NCBI GenBank assembly: GCA_014607495.2
Contig: CP053154.1
Coordinates: 12,214,001-12,278,000, forward strand
Reading direction: 5' to 3'
DNA from: Carposina sasakii
Lineage: Eukaryota > Arthropoda > Insecta > Lepidoptera > Carposinidae
Length of the DNA: 64,000 nucleotides
Under the pieces are notes generated by a model that worked only from the letters and a program-made list of their open reading frames with translations, was not told the DNA's origin and searched no databases. The position numbers and the translations under genes were made by a program. This document shows, in pieces, positions 32,645 to 43,184 of this stretch. Position 1 is the stretch's first letter. Each line of letters begins with the position of its first letter.

Positions 32645-32779
32645 ATGTTTAGTAAGGGTGGCCACGAAGAGTATTGCGCGTTAATCGAGCGCGTCAGAAA
32701 ATCGTATAGGGAGAAATGTGTATAGGAAAGACGTATTATGTGGGAGATATTATTGACTATATAGGTACATACACATTTT

Positions 32780-32900
32780 GACCCGGTGGCTTAGTGGTTA
32801 TAGCGGCTGGCACGGTTTGCAGCGGTCGTGGGTTCGATTCCCACTCGGATGAAGAATTTTTTCTATTTTCTTTATTAATAATTTTATAATATATAATATC
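32780..32900 (+). repeat. SINE-B head and tail, copy 1
   Basis: The tRNA-like head starts GACCCGGTGGC and has the B box GGTTCGATTCC. It is followed by a TTTTTTCTATTTTCTTTATT tract. The acceptor-like ends pair over about six bases. Head, body and a second head at 33100 form a tandem arrangement. Confidence 0.8.
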
Positions 32901-33099
32901 TTGACTAAGATAAATTTATAAAAATACTTCTCCATTAATATAATCCGTTAGGATATGGTTGATCGTTTCATCTTTAAACATTGTGCTGAGGTATTCAGCT
33001 TTGTTTGCCGAGATTTGGCTAGTGTAAAGCTATCGGGATGATAACGTTGCCAATATGTAATTTAGAAAAGAGATGGTAAAATTCGTCATCCGAGTAATT
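32901..33099 (+). repeat. SINE-B body between two heads
   Basis: Contains GATTTGGCTAGTG, AGCTATCGGGATGA and GAGATGGTAAAATTCGTCAT, all of which recur inverted at 33785-33857 and 34356-34425. It is therefore part of the repeat and not unique sequence. Confidence 0.65.
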
Positions 33100-33200
33100 G
33101 ACCCGGTGGTTATAGCGGCTGGCACGGTTTGCAGCGGTCGTGGGTTCGATTCCCACTCGGGTGAATAATTTTTTCCATTTTCTTTATTATTAATTTTATA
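33100..33200 (+). repeat. SINE-B head, copy 2 (tandem)
   Basis: The same head with an 8-bp deletion after GACCCGGTGG, the same B box and the same T-rich tail as copy 1. Confidence 0.8.
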
Positions 33201-33660
33201 ATACACATTTTGTCGACAAAGTTGCTGCGCAGGTGGATTACTTACTACTAAAATATTTATTTTTATGTAAATGTCTAAATGTAGCTGCTTAAAGAGGTCT
33301 CTATAGGTACGGCCGGGAACGGAGGATCATTATATGGTTATATACGTAGATTTACTTTATAATTTGAAATACTTAAAATAATTAACTTTCGACCTTCGTA
33401 AACGTACACTTCTAAGTAATTCTGTCTTACCCAGAATAATTCAGTGAAATTTTAAAATTATTTCCAACTTTTAATTAGTTCATACAGTTTGACGGCTTCA
33501 CTTTTCACAATTATGAAATTAATTATTTGGCCTGATGGTTGAAATTCAATCAATAATCTCAGCGAAACTTTATACTTAATTGCAACCTCTCGTCCAAGTG
33601 ATTTACAGAAGTACCTACCGATTGTTTCTTTATACTCGTAAAATATTTAATTATAAATAA
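33201..33660. other. no recognised feature
   Basis: AT-rich presumed intronic DNA. Confidence 0.4.
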
Positions 33661-33664
33661 TGTT

Positions 33665-33857
33665 TTAAGAAAAAAATTTTTTTTTCACCCGAATTAAATG
33701 TGCGAAGTGGGACTCGAACCCACGACCGTATTCACACGACAGTATTCCGTGCTGTGCTCTCACCAACTGAGCTACCGGGTCAATTAACTGGGATGACGAA
33801 TTTGACCATCTCTTTTAAACTTTTATTCTTACATTACGTTTGTGGCAATAGTCTTGT
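33665..33857 (-). repeat. SINE-B, inverted copy, left part
   Basis: The minus-strand head (33700-33781) has A box TAGCTCAGTTGG and B box GGTTCGAGTCC, and its upstream body continues to 33857. There the foldback element 33855-34360 interrupts it, and the body resumes at 34356-34425. The head looks tRNA-like, but the acceptor stem does not pair, so I do not call a tRNA gene. Confidence 0.75.
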
Positions 33858-34360
33858 GTAGTTCGCGAACGAACTAGGTCAAAAGAGCGCTCCTACAGGT
33901 GAACTACCCGAACTAGGTCCTCCAATCCCCATTTCGTAGTTCGTGGCGATTGAACGAGATTGACGTCGACTGAACTAAGATTGTCATGCACGGGACAGCT
34001 AAACATATAAAAGGCGAAAAATATAGGTAAAGGGTTATTTTATTACACCAATATTTTTATGAATATTCATTAATTAAGAAGTTTTTAGAGGGTAAAATCA
34101 TTCTATAAATATTTTTCGCATGTTACAGGATCGGTCTAATTAGAGCTAGGAACTGACGAACTAAAAGAACGAACTAGTTGTCGCATGTAGCAGGAACCGT
34201 ATTAAAACGAGCGAACGATGTGCTCGGATCGGTCTAGTTCAAGCTAGGAACTGATGAACTAACGAACTAGAAGAACGACCTAGTTCGTTTAGGAGCGGCG
34301 AGCTAAACTGAGCGCTCCCTGTTGCGAACTAGTATGCCCAAGACTATTTATCAATTATTT
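33855..34360. mobile_element. foldback element nested in SINE-B
   Basis: The ends ATAGTCTTG and CAAGACTAT are inverse copies, with subterminal TAGTTCGC and GCGAACTA and many GAACTAG/CTAGTTC words in both orientations. The repeated subterminal motifs suggest hAT-type binding sites. It splits an inverted SINE-B copy. I could not define a target duplication. Confidence 0.6.
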
Positions 34361-34425
34361 TTTCATCCCGATAGCTAAAACACTAGCCAAATCTCTATTT
34401 AATTTATTTAAAATATATAATATTT
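34356..34425 (-). repeat. SINE-B, inverted copy, right part
   Basis: CATCCCGATAGCT and CACTAGCCAAATCTC are the inverse of the body at 33005-33045 and continue the copy interrupted at 33857. Confidence 0.6.
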
Positions 34426-34439
34426 GGCTGAGGGATTAT

Positions 34440-34568
34440 CTTTATCATCTTGTAGCTCTAGATACCCCATGAGAATACAGCTGTCTCTTTGCCCAAGTTC
34501 CTGAGTCACCTCTTACGACCTACACAGAAGGAAATGCAGCTGATGTATTCTAGTTCAGTGCATCAGTA
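34440..34568 (+). repeat. dispersed repeat G, copy 1
   Basis: GAGTCACCTCTTACGACCTA and GGAAATGCAGCTGATGTATT recur at 50275-50470, 50885-51060 and (inverted) 46870-47012. Confidence 0.6.
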
Positions 34569-34969
34569 CCGTAAATAGATTAAAATACCTATATATGCGA
34601 AAATACGGTTTTTAGGGGTGCTCAGGGTGTTAACCCCTGACCTATGTATCCTCTATCAAGTGTAATGTAGTAAGACCTATTTAGAGATATACAATCCCTA
34701 GTTTATTCTTAAGAAATACTTGTACTTAGATAATTTTTGGTATAATCTTAAAATAAACTAACCTCTTTTTTTTTAATTTTAATCTTTACTTTTTTACTAG
34801 ATTGCCAAATGTTACCAAATTATCGATAAATAATAATCAATGTTATTAAATGTTTTGTTCAAGAACAACCAACTTTGAAATTGTTAAGTCCTGTTCCTAG
34901 GGTTCTAGACGCAAGTCGCCGTCTTCTTTATTGAGATCATGGGCCAATGAATATGATTTGTAGATATCA

Positions 34970-35078
34970 CACACCCTCAAAATTGGTCAGAAGCACTCAG
35001 TGGCACCATGTGGTTCTATCGGCCCTTGGTGCTCTGCCTACCCTGTAAGGGATAAAGGCGTGATTATATGTGTGTATA
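34970..35078 (+). repeat. R2 repeat, 3' part
   Basis: CAAAATTGGTCAGAAG and GCCCTTGGTGCTCTGCCTAC, then a TATGTGTGTATA tail, match 8530-8625. Confidence 0.75.
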
Positions 35079-35185
35079 TACACGCATCCATAGCATAATA
35101 CATCTCTGGAAATGTAGCATAATGGACTATAAAGAGGTTTATGCTTGCCCTTAATCAATCAATTACGTTGCTGTATCCCCTAGAA

Positions 35186-35546
35186 CAGGGATGGCGAACC
35201 TTTAGTGATATACGTGCCATTTTTTATGAAACAAATAATATTATAGCTATGACGTGCCATTTAATAATTTAGACTTACTGATATTATTAAACAAAAATAA
35301 AACTAGATGGTATTAAGTATATACTATTTATAAAAAACGCAAAAGTACAGTGATCAGTAATGTTAATATTTTAATATACATATAAAAAAAATTGTGCGAT
35401 TTCTGCTGTTGCAAATTGGATGCTAAATATTTTATTTTTGTAACTAGTAGGTACCTACATAGAGATTCATCTGTATCATTCTGCGTGCCTGAACTATTTT
35501 GTTGCGTGCCAGGGGTGGCACGCGTGCCATTGGTTCGCCATCCCTG
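35186..35546. mobile_element. hAT-type MITE with 8-bp target duplication
   Basis: The ends CAGGGATGGCGAACC and GGTTCGCCATCCCTG are perfect inverses. An 8-bp duplication CCCTAGAA flanks the element (35178-35185 and 35547-35554), the length expected for hAT transposases. 361 bp, no transposase. Confidence 0.93.
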
Positions 35547-35622
35547 CCCTAGAAGATACAGATAGTTTAAAAAAATCTCCTATAACCGCCGTATTAAGCT
35601 TCTCATTTTAATTCACTCCAGG

Positions 35623-35945
35623 ACCCGTATGATAAATTTGGTAAGAGCGAGATGTCTCACTTTTAAACGTTAAATTCACAGAGCTACTCGTATTAATAAC
35701 TAGATAAACTAAGTGTATGTACTTTGCGTGTAAAAAATAGACTTAAGAATTAGAATAGACACTCGTTCTCGAGCCAGGACCGAATGAATTAGGGCTGATA
35801 GACACTTCTACCACCAACCACTGTTTGCTATCCCTTTTTATACACCAAGTAGAAACACTTGCCTAGTCTAGTTATTACTTAGCTCTGTGGATTTGACGTT
35901 TAAAAGTGAGACATCTCGCTCTCACCAAATTCATCATACGGATGC
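35623..35945. mobile_element. MITE with about 85-bp inverted repeats
   Basis: CCGTATGATAAATTTGGTAA and subterminal GCGAGATGTCTCACTTTTAA are repeated inverted at the right end (35880-35945). A fragment of its interior is at 26130-26200. Confidence 0.85.
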
Positions 35946-36660
35946 AGGTCTTTCCTACTTCCTTCACCGTACCGTACACTAAAGTTCATAAAATAGGGCA
36001 TAGACAGCAAATAGCAGTGTTGTTTCAGATGTAGGTCTGGCGTTCGACGTCAGCAGCCGATGTGTAATAGCTTTGCCCCACATTTCGACAGACGGCCGTT
36101 TCTACTTCTTGACAGCTTCTTAGATTTAAACTGAAACCTTTTTTATGTATTGTGCAGTTGTTTTGAACTACATAGTAGAGTTAACGTTCTTGGTGACTTT
36201 GTTGCTACGATGGTCTTGGTTGTGGGGGTACTATATAGTAGGTATTAGCTGCAAATTATATGTGTTAAGTGTGTTTTACTAGGCCCTATTTCTTATCTTT
36301 AGTTTCTCATTTTACAAGCATAGCGAAAACTGCGAGCTCATAATTGTGTTAATTAAAGTCAGAAAATCATGTTATTGTGTATCTAATTTCCTTGTTTTAA
36401 GAGGTTGGATAGAAGTGTGCAAATCACACACCGACTTTTCACCAGTTAGCTTATTTGGTCCTACATAGTAGGGGGTGAGCTTACCGCCACTTTTCGGACA
36501 CAAATACCACAATCTAGCTATCAGTAACGAATCCAATAGGAAATTTTCCCGAGTAACTTTAAATAGGTATTTTAAGCCATTAGCGTCAGAGACTTCTCCA
36601 TTAAATATGCTATTTAAGGTTTTAAGTATAAAAGTGTTAAGATTAAATTTAAAGAAATTC
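35946..36660. other. no recognised feature
   Basis: A 96-codon minus-strand open frame (36372-36662) has no recognisable domain and abuts a MITE. Confidence 0.4.
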
Positions 36661-36804
36661 AATATAGCGGCAGTTACACTTAAACCTAAACCTAATCTTA
36701 GTCAGGTCTATCTCTCTCCGTTCTTAACATAAATGGCTGAGATAGAAAAGGACAGGTAGGACTAATTTTACGTTTAGGTTTAAGTGTGACTGCCGGAATC
36801 GACC
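36661..36804. mobile_element. MITE family C, copy 2
   Basis: CAGTTACACTTAAACCTAAA and the inverse TTTAGGTTTAAGTGTGACTG form the arms, with TTCTTAACATAAATGGCTGA in the loop, as in the 25.5-kb copy. Confidence 0.75.
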
Positions 36805-37300
36805 ATATTGTTTGCTCATTAATAGTTAAGTCGTCAGTAACGTCGCTCAAACCGTAGTAGCGCGTAGCCACTGCGTAGCACACTCGCAGTTCGTAGCACG
36901 CTACGGGCGTTTGCGTGGTATAGGAAGCACAAACAACTTACAGCCAAATTCAATAACCAGATCTTAGAGATTTTTTGCATTCATCAGATTAAATCTTAAA
37001 TTACTTCAAAATTGGAATAAAAAATCTAAGTTTCATTCTGAACTCTAGTATTGAAATTGGCCGTTAGCCATTGTGGGTCTGCCGTCTTACTTGCACTTAG
37101 TTTACTCTGTAAAAGAGGAAACGAGATATAAGATATAGCTCTTAAACTAAAGCTAATGTAATATTTTACATAAGCATAAGTACTATTTGGACTGTTATCA
37201 GAGAGTACAAAGTGTTTATCATGTTGAATAGTTGAATATTTTAATAAATTGGAAACAACGATTTGTGCTATACGGCCGCCAATACTTGAACGATTTTTTA
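36805..37300. other. no recognised feature
   Basis: It contains clustered GTAGC/CGTAGC words at 36855-36910 and otherwise AT-rich DNA. Confidence 0.35.
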
Positions 37301-37505
37301 CCGATGATCGATTGGTGTAGTTGGTAGTGACCCTGCCTGCCGCGCCTTGGGTCCGGTTCATCCCGGAGCAAAACAATTTATACAATATATGTCATATGTT
37401 TCAAATGTATTCAAGTATATGCCGATGTTTAATAGATGCGACACAAGAGCTTTTAGGGACCTTAGTGTGCTTTTAGGGTAATGTGTTAATAATGATGTGA
37501 ATATT
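37301..37505 (+). repeat. SINE-C, diverged copy
   Basis: The head GATTGGTGTAGTTGGTAGTG and a tail with GACACAAGAGC and TTAGGGTAATGTGTTAAT parallel the clean copy at 42452-42665. Confidence 0.65.
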
Positions 37506-37534
37506 ATTAACGCAAATTAAGCCAGCCAATCCGT

Positions 37535-37700
37535 GACGAAATTTTTTTACCCACTGCTGGGCAAAAACCTCCGCGATTCAAGCCCACACTTGTCTTGTTC
37601 CCGCTATTGTGGCCCACTCTGGCTAAACTTTATCCAGGTCGTTCCTCCGTCTTCTCCTGGGTCTTCTCCTACGCCGGTTTCCATTTGTAGGAACCCAGTC
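37535..37700 (-). pseudogene. RTE-type LINE 3' fragment
   Basis: The minus strand reads a basic stretch rich in RRRRR and ends FAQQWV, the characteristic RTE C-terminus, with TTTGCCCAGCAGTGGG in the DNA. Stops interrupt the frame. Different from the family at 59 kb. Confidence 0.65.
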
Positions 37701-37756
37701 AGTGGCTTACTTTGCCCACATACTAACAATAACATATCTTAAATCGCTATTCCTGT

Positions 37757-38640
37757 CCCCTTAGTATGACCACGCATCGTGGATATCGTATCGTATATGG
37801 CGGATATATTTACCGTATTCTGACAGGCTTATGCCGGATTTCACCAGTGCTCCCTAAACGGTCTCTTTGTTAGGAAGATTTTAGAGAAAGACATCTCCTA
37901 AACTAACTTCTAACTTAAATTGCTTTTCACCAACATAGGGACTCAAAAAGTACGGACTTCTTATATAATAGTGATGTGAAAACCGAATTCGTAAAATCGT
38001 GTATTTGTTTGTTTGAGAACATATTTGAAAATTACCTACAACGAAATTAATTTAAATAAGTTACGATTATATCAGTACAATGTGTTTTAATATAGCCAAA
38101 AACCTTATTTCTTATAAATTTTGTCAATACATTTACACGGCCAAAAAATGTAAAATGAGGCTGTATATAACACAGACCTATGCTTTAAATACTTTGTTGT
38201 CTTGTCACTGTCAACTGTCGTTGAAAGATATTCGGCCTTTCGCGGTATAAACGCCTTCGAGCAAATAAGCTATCTACGTCTCTGTACTGCTTCGACTGCT
38301 TCAATAGCGTGAAAACTATCATAATTGAGTTACTCGTATGTATGTTATCCATATCTTTGAAATCGTGAATTCTAGGTAGGTAATACAAATCTAAACACGC
38401 GTAGGTATAGGTACATGAAAATGTCACCTAAACTTAAGAGCCCAAAATTCGAGCTTCTAATCTTAGGAGATCTTTTAAACTGTTAGGAAATCCTTACACT
38501 TTGGTGAAATCGAATGTTGTCAAAAGTGATACTTAAAATGCGTTAGGAAACTTCTAAATCTTAGGAGACGTCGGTGAAATCAGGCATTAATGTCTATAAA
38601 TCGGTTTATCATATCGTGTTTCGCAGGTCATGCTAGGCTT
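37757..38640. repeat. foldback repeat interrupted by a longer element
   Basis: The outer parts (TAGTATGACCAC at 37760; CGTGTTTCGCAGGTCATGC at about 38613) resemble the two ends of the compact repeat at 24620-24700. The inserted piece 37833-38585 has short inverse ends GCCGGATTTCACC and GGTGAAATCAGGC and repeated TTAGGAGA words. Confidence 0.4.
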
Positions 38641-39117
38641 ACTGCTTTCTAAAAACCTCAAATATTTTACCTGTCAATCTGTAAAAATTAACTGAAAATA
38701 ACATAATCACTGTAATAAGCTAAGCAACAAAAGTGACTCAACAGGGGGATAAATACACTCGCGACTATATTATTATATTATGGCCATATTCTGAATACAA
38801 AATGTAATTATATATCGTCATGTTTGTTTGTGACTATTTTTACATAAATCAATATGTATCACCCCTCTTATTTTCTCACCCCCACGCCCACCCTTAGCCA
38901 ATCCATTTCGCTGCTTATCTGCCTTTAATATCAACTCCTACCATATTAACTTCGTCAATTTATGGCCTTAGAAGTAATATCATTTATAAAGAGAGTTTGG
39001 AAACGAAGATATCGTTTCTAAATATATGGCCTTATGGAAGATTTGCAACTTTTTTTCATTCTCGGGTCTTATTTTTCGGATATTAAATCATATGAAGGTA
39101 CTTATACAAGGTATAAG
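38641..39117. other. no recognised feature
   Basis: AT-rich presumed intronic DNA. Confidence 0.4.
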
Positions 39118-39235
39118 AAGTACTCGTATGTCACACGAAATGCTACAAAAATAACCCACTATGAATCTATCAACAAAATTTCACATTCGTAAGCACATGT
39201 TTATTTTTTAATGCTGTATGAATATTCCAGAATTA
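39118..39235. repeat. MITE family A fragment
   Basis: CACACGAAATGCTAC and CACATGTTTATTTTTTAATG follow the left half of the 14.2-kb element. Confidence 0.55.
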
Positions 39236-39410
39236 ATGATGATCAATATTAATGTTTGTTTCCGAGTCATGGATGTTTCTATACTTATCTATGTAGTAAT
39301 ATACCGTTGCTTAGTACCCACGACACAAGACCTTATGGATCTTAATGTGGGACTAGGTCAATATGTTGTAAAGTGTGTGAATATTTATTTAAAAAAAAAG
39401 TATCTTTGAT
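39233..39410 (+). repeat. SINE-C body, headless
   Basis: GTTTGTTTCCGAGTCATGGA and CCCACGACACAAGACCTTA match the body of SINE-C at 42540-42620. The tRNA-like head is missing and a MITE A fragment lies at its left end. Confidence 0.75.
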
Positions 39411-40405
39411 CATGGATATTGATGTAAAAAAATATTCGGTCGGTAGAACCGCAAAGAAATTCCTTCAACAAACTTAACTAAATATTCTAGTCTTCACTTA
39501 ATAAGGCGTACAGTTACTTTGTAAAACAATTACGAAATATAAAAGGAGAGAAGGCAAAGAAAAATAAAAGTATAACTCCGATTCGGGAGGAATACAACGT
39601 AAAGCCTGGCGGCGCCACTTACCTTCGAGTAAAATGCTTTATCTCACACTCTAATGACTGCGTTTCAGGGTTCCCATTTTTCCCACCGCAAAGTTATACT
39701 TGTCGGGTCGTGACTGTTCCAGCGCCCAGCCATTTTCAGTTCAAACTGAATACCATTATGTATTCAAGTCGTTCCCATCTCCTGTTGCAAAGAAATATAA
39801 TAGTAATCTCGAGAGTGAATAATGCGGAGACGAGGTTTACTAGAGAACGCGTGACTTACTATTCATTTTTGCGCAAAAAATATAACTTTACTATAAAAAT
39901 GTAGCCACTGGAACCACGTTTTTATCTTCTATTAAATACTTCTCACAATATTTTGCGGTTTTTCATTCTTTTAAAGACATAATTCTGCGTTAATTTAAGA
40001 TAGAAAATGCTACTGTCACGGGATAAACAGTTACCTTGTTTTATAATATCCCTACGCTCGTTTATGAATATTAATTAACTTTACATACGCTAAATAATCT
40101 ATATATTTAACTACATTATTTCATAATACAAGGAAAACATACATGACTTAGAAAATATGGAGGCAGTTGCAGAAGCGGGTTAACATAAATCGGAATAATA
40201 AACAGGGTCGCTACCTAGATATTTCAGTGTTCCCCTACCATGAACTCCTTTTATTGTGAAAGCAAGACCTCGCTTTATACTGCTTATAGCGGCATCTCGT
40301 TTCTTCAGTAGAAATAGTCGTGGTGGTGGAATTTACTCTTGTAGTTGCGCTGCCACTTGTAAATATTGTAAAATTCAGGAAATAATGTCAATACGAAACA
40401 TATAA
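39411..40405. other. no recognised feature
   Basis: AT-rich presumed intronic DNA. A minus-strand GTAAGTGGCGCC near 39620 looks like a splice donor but no open exon precedes it. Confidence 0.4.
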
Positions 40406-40408
40406 TTC

Positions 40409-40645
40409 GGCGGCCGATTGGTCTAGTAGGTAGTGACCCTGTCTACGACGCCATAGGTCCTGGGTTCGAATCCCGGTAGGTGCAAACATTGATATGATGA
40501 ATATTGATGTTTGTTTCCGAGTCATGGATGTTTCTATACTTTTCTATGTATTTATATACCGTTACTTAGTACCCACGACACAAGACCTTAGGGATCTTAG
40601 TGTGGGACTAGGTTAATGTGTTGTGTAGTGTGTGAATATTATATT
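40409..40645 (+). repeat. SINE-C, full copy
   Basis: The head GCGGCCGATTGGTCTAGTAG has the B box GGGTTCGAATCCC. The body is GTTTGTTTCCGAGTCATGGA...CACGACACAAGACCTTAGGG. Ends in an ATTATTATT tract. Confidence 0.88.
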
Positions 40646-40711
40646 ATTATTATTATATTATTATTATTCCATTTACAGATTTTAATATATTGAAATTTTC
40701 ACTTACCCAAG

Positions 40712-40842
40712 GGGGTTGGCGTCAGGCAGGCAGCCGCCCATAAAACAAACGCCAAATCCTTGAGAATATGAGTTCTGAAAGAAACCATATTGCCACGAAT
40801 GCCTCATAAATAATGGGGTATGGGTAGGAAATTGATGATGTC
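40712..40842 (+). repeat. dispersed repeat F, copy 2
   Basis: GGGGTTGGCGTCAGGCAGGC and AGAAACCATATTGCC match 31798-31905 in order. Confidence 0.65.
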
Positions 40843-41767
40843 GAAACATAATGTTTTCCGTGCAATATTTTGGGTAATATTTTAAATATGTAGAAACAAA
40901 GAACAACTGTCGATATACAATGAAATTCCTTACCTACATATGTTTCATAATGATTTCCTTAAATGGCGCTTGTAGTAGGATATACCTCGCCTTAAAAGCT
41001 CATGGTAGGGGTAAAGATAATGCGTGGTGACGTAGCGTATCGGTCTGAGATAGGAAGAACGCTTTCTCATTGGCTCATGTGGATTAAAACAGGAAAACAT
41101 GCTACATACATTGAGTGGAATAAAAGAAAATCCTCTTTGGTTATTAACTTTCTGTCTTGTTTTTTAGCCTAATATTTTGAGGCATGTTAGGAACACTGCA
41201 AATTGCTCATGGTTTAGTCATCTTTAGTATACACAAAAATGTTATTGTGTTCTATTGCAATCACTTATTTATTATTTATTTCTTTACAAAAGTTATCGTG
41301 CAATTTTTTAAAATTGATAAAAAGGTAAGGATTGTTTGTAAAAAAAGTACATAGTTACAACACCTAGGTAACAGATGAAGAAAAATATAGTATAAAAATA
41401 TAGATCACCTCATAAGTCTAAAATAGAATACTCGTAATACGATTTCTGTGAAAAAGGAAATAAGCTAACAATCTTTGTAATATTATTATAGCGTGATGCT
41501 CAATAAGGTGTTTGTCAAATTATCTTCTTGTCGCAGGCCTTTTTCCTGTTATAGTACAAGTATTACATTTCGGATCAAAAATATACGAGACGTATCACAA
41601 TGGCCTTGTATTCACATCAAAAACATAATATTATTGTGTATGTCAACTCAGGACGGATATAAACGGGGAACCTCGATGTTTTAATCACGGAAATGTCTGT
41701 AGATCTAAAATTATGTTTCAATCGAGTGTTGTAAATATTACACAATTGAATACGGTTTTGTAACACC
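40843..41767. other. no recognised feature
   Basis: AT-rich presumed intronic DNA. Confidence 0.4.
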
Positions 41768-41962
41768 TATTGGCCTTTTTCTACTAGACGACATGGCCAC
41801 GATACGACCACGGCTTTTTGGAAGCTAAAATATATTAAATAGTATGGCCATAGTATGGCTCGTTTTCCCACTAGTACCACGGCACGCGGCCCCCATATTA
41901 CGAGTTACAAAACGTCGTGTTTGTGTCGTTGTCGTGTCGTCTAGTGGAACAACGCCCATTAT
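41768..41962. mobile_element. small inverted-repeat element, hAT-like ends
   Basis: TTTTTCTACTAGACGACATG at the left is mirrored by TCGTGTCGTCTAGTGGAA at the right. The ACTAG...CTAGT ends resemble nonautonomous hAT elements. Target duplication not clear. Confidence 0.5.
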
Positions 41963-42450
41963 ATTAAGCAGTAATTGTGTATGGAATATGAGTGAAACCT
42001 CATATCACTACGTATCATTTCTACCATTTGTAGGGAACTCCGTTGACGTGGTAGTATTTAGTAACCTCCGAGTATTTTTATTTAACTTTGGTTAGCGATA
42101 AATGATGTGGAAGCAATATTACAAGCATAAAAGAGGTAGAAGCAAAAAACACAAATATAATGCCATTGTCGTTGATAAAAATAGAAGTGAAAACGTAAAC
42201 CTCCCACGTAGAATTTACACTTTGTCGACTGTTTTCGCGTGAAAATTTGCATTGCGTTGGTTTACGTTTCTATGACGTAAATTGAATCGATTATGGACAT
42301 CCGTATTCGAGAACGGCACTTTCTTTGTTAGCAATACACGACATATTTGTGCGTTGAATACAGCTCTATGGCTGGCTTGTGTCACAAAACAAAAAAAAAG
42401 AGAAATAAAAAAAATGAATTCGATAAACATGCACCCTTTAGCAATATTAT
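41963..42450. other. no recognised feature
   Basis: AT-rich presumed intronic DNA up to the SINE-C head. Confidence 0.35.
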
Positions 42451-42451
42451 T

Positions 42452-42665
42452 GCGGCCGATTGGTGTAGTTGGTAGTGGCCCTGCCTGCGACGCCATAGGT
42501 CCTGGGTTCGAATCCCGGTAGGTGCAAACATTGATGTGATGAATATCGATGTTTGTTTCCGAGTCATGGATATTTATATACCGTTGCCTAGTACCCACGA
42601 CACAAGACCTTAGGGATCTTAGTGTGGGATTAGGTCAATGTGTTGTAAAGTGTGTGAATGTGTGT
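42452..42665 (+). repeat. SINE-C, full copy
   Basis: The head GCGGCCGATTGGTGTAGTTG with B box GGGTTCGAATCCCGG is followed by the same body as the 40.4-kb copy and a GTGTGTGTG tail. Confidence 0.9.
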
Positions 42666-43180
42666 GTGTGAATATGTATATGAATATATGTTAAAAATTA
42701 TTTCGACAATAATGAACACAAAATAAATACAATGCAAAGAAAAGTTGTCCAAGTAACACGTGTAACTCAATTTACGTGCTTTATTAATAAAGTATTAAAA
42801 TATTATAGTGGATTATTAAGTTACTATTCAGTCATAGTTTAGAAAATACAGAGTGACTTAAACAGCTTCGTCACTAGTATACCGCTTCATAAAATATTAC
42901 TTAGCAAGTAATAAAATATTCAACAAGACGCTGGGTGGTAGCAATAATGTGAGAGAGAACATAAATGTGATGCATTTGTTTAAGTGCCGTTCAGCCTTAA
43001 GCCGTATGTCTATATTTATACAGATTTGTAACAAATGTACCTAGAGAATAAATAAATAAATACTTATTCAAATAACATACATATACACATGGCTGTGTTC
43101 CTGCGGCTATACGTAATAGCATAGTTTTTGAAATACATAAATCGATAGTATTTATTTAGTAGGTAGTAGTAGGGGCTTCC
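42666..43180. other. no recognised feature
   Basis: AT-rich presumed intronic DNA. Confidence 0.4.
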
Positions 43181-43184
43181 AGGT

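Noticed and set aside
33700..33781. tRNA gene on the minus strand
   Set aside because: A and B boxes are present, but the acceptor stem does not pair, and the same head with SINE tail occurs at 32780, 33100, 49339 and 55729, so it is a SINE head.
34240..34275. second hammerhead core (CTGATGA at about 34254)
   Set aside because: No GAAAC at the right distance and no stem II; it is part of the GAACTAG-rich foldback element.
39600..39640. minus-strand exon with donor GTAAGTGG
   Set aside because: All frames before the donor contain stops and there is no acceptor upstream.
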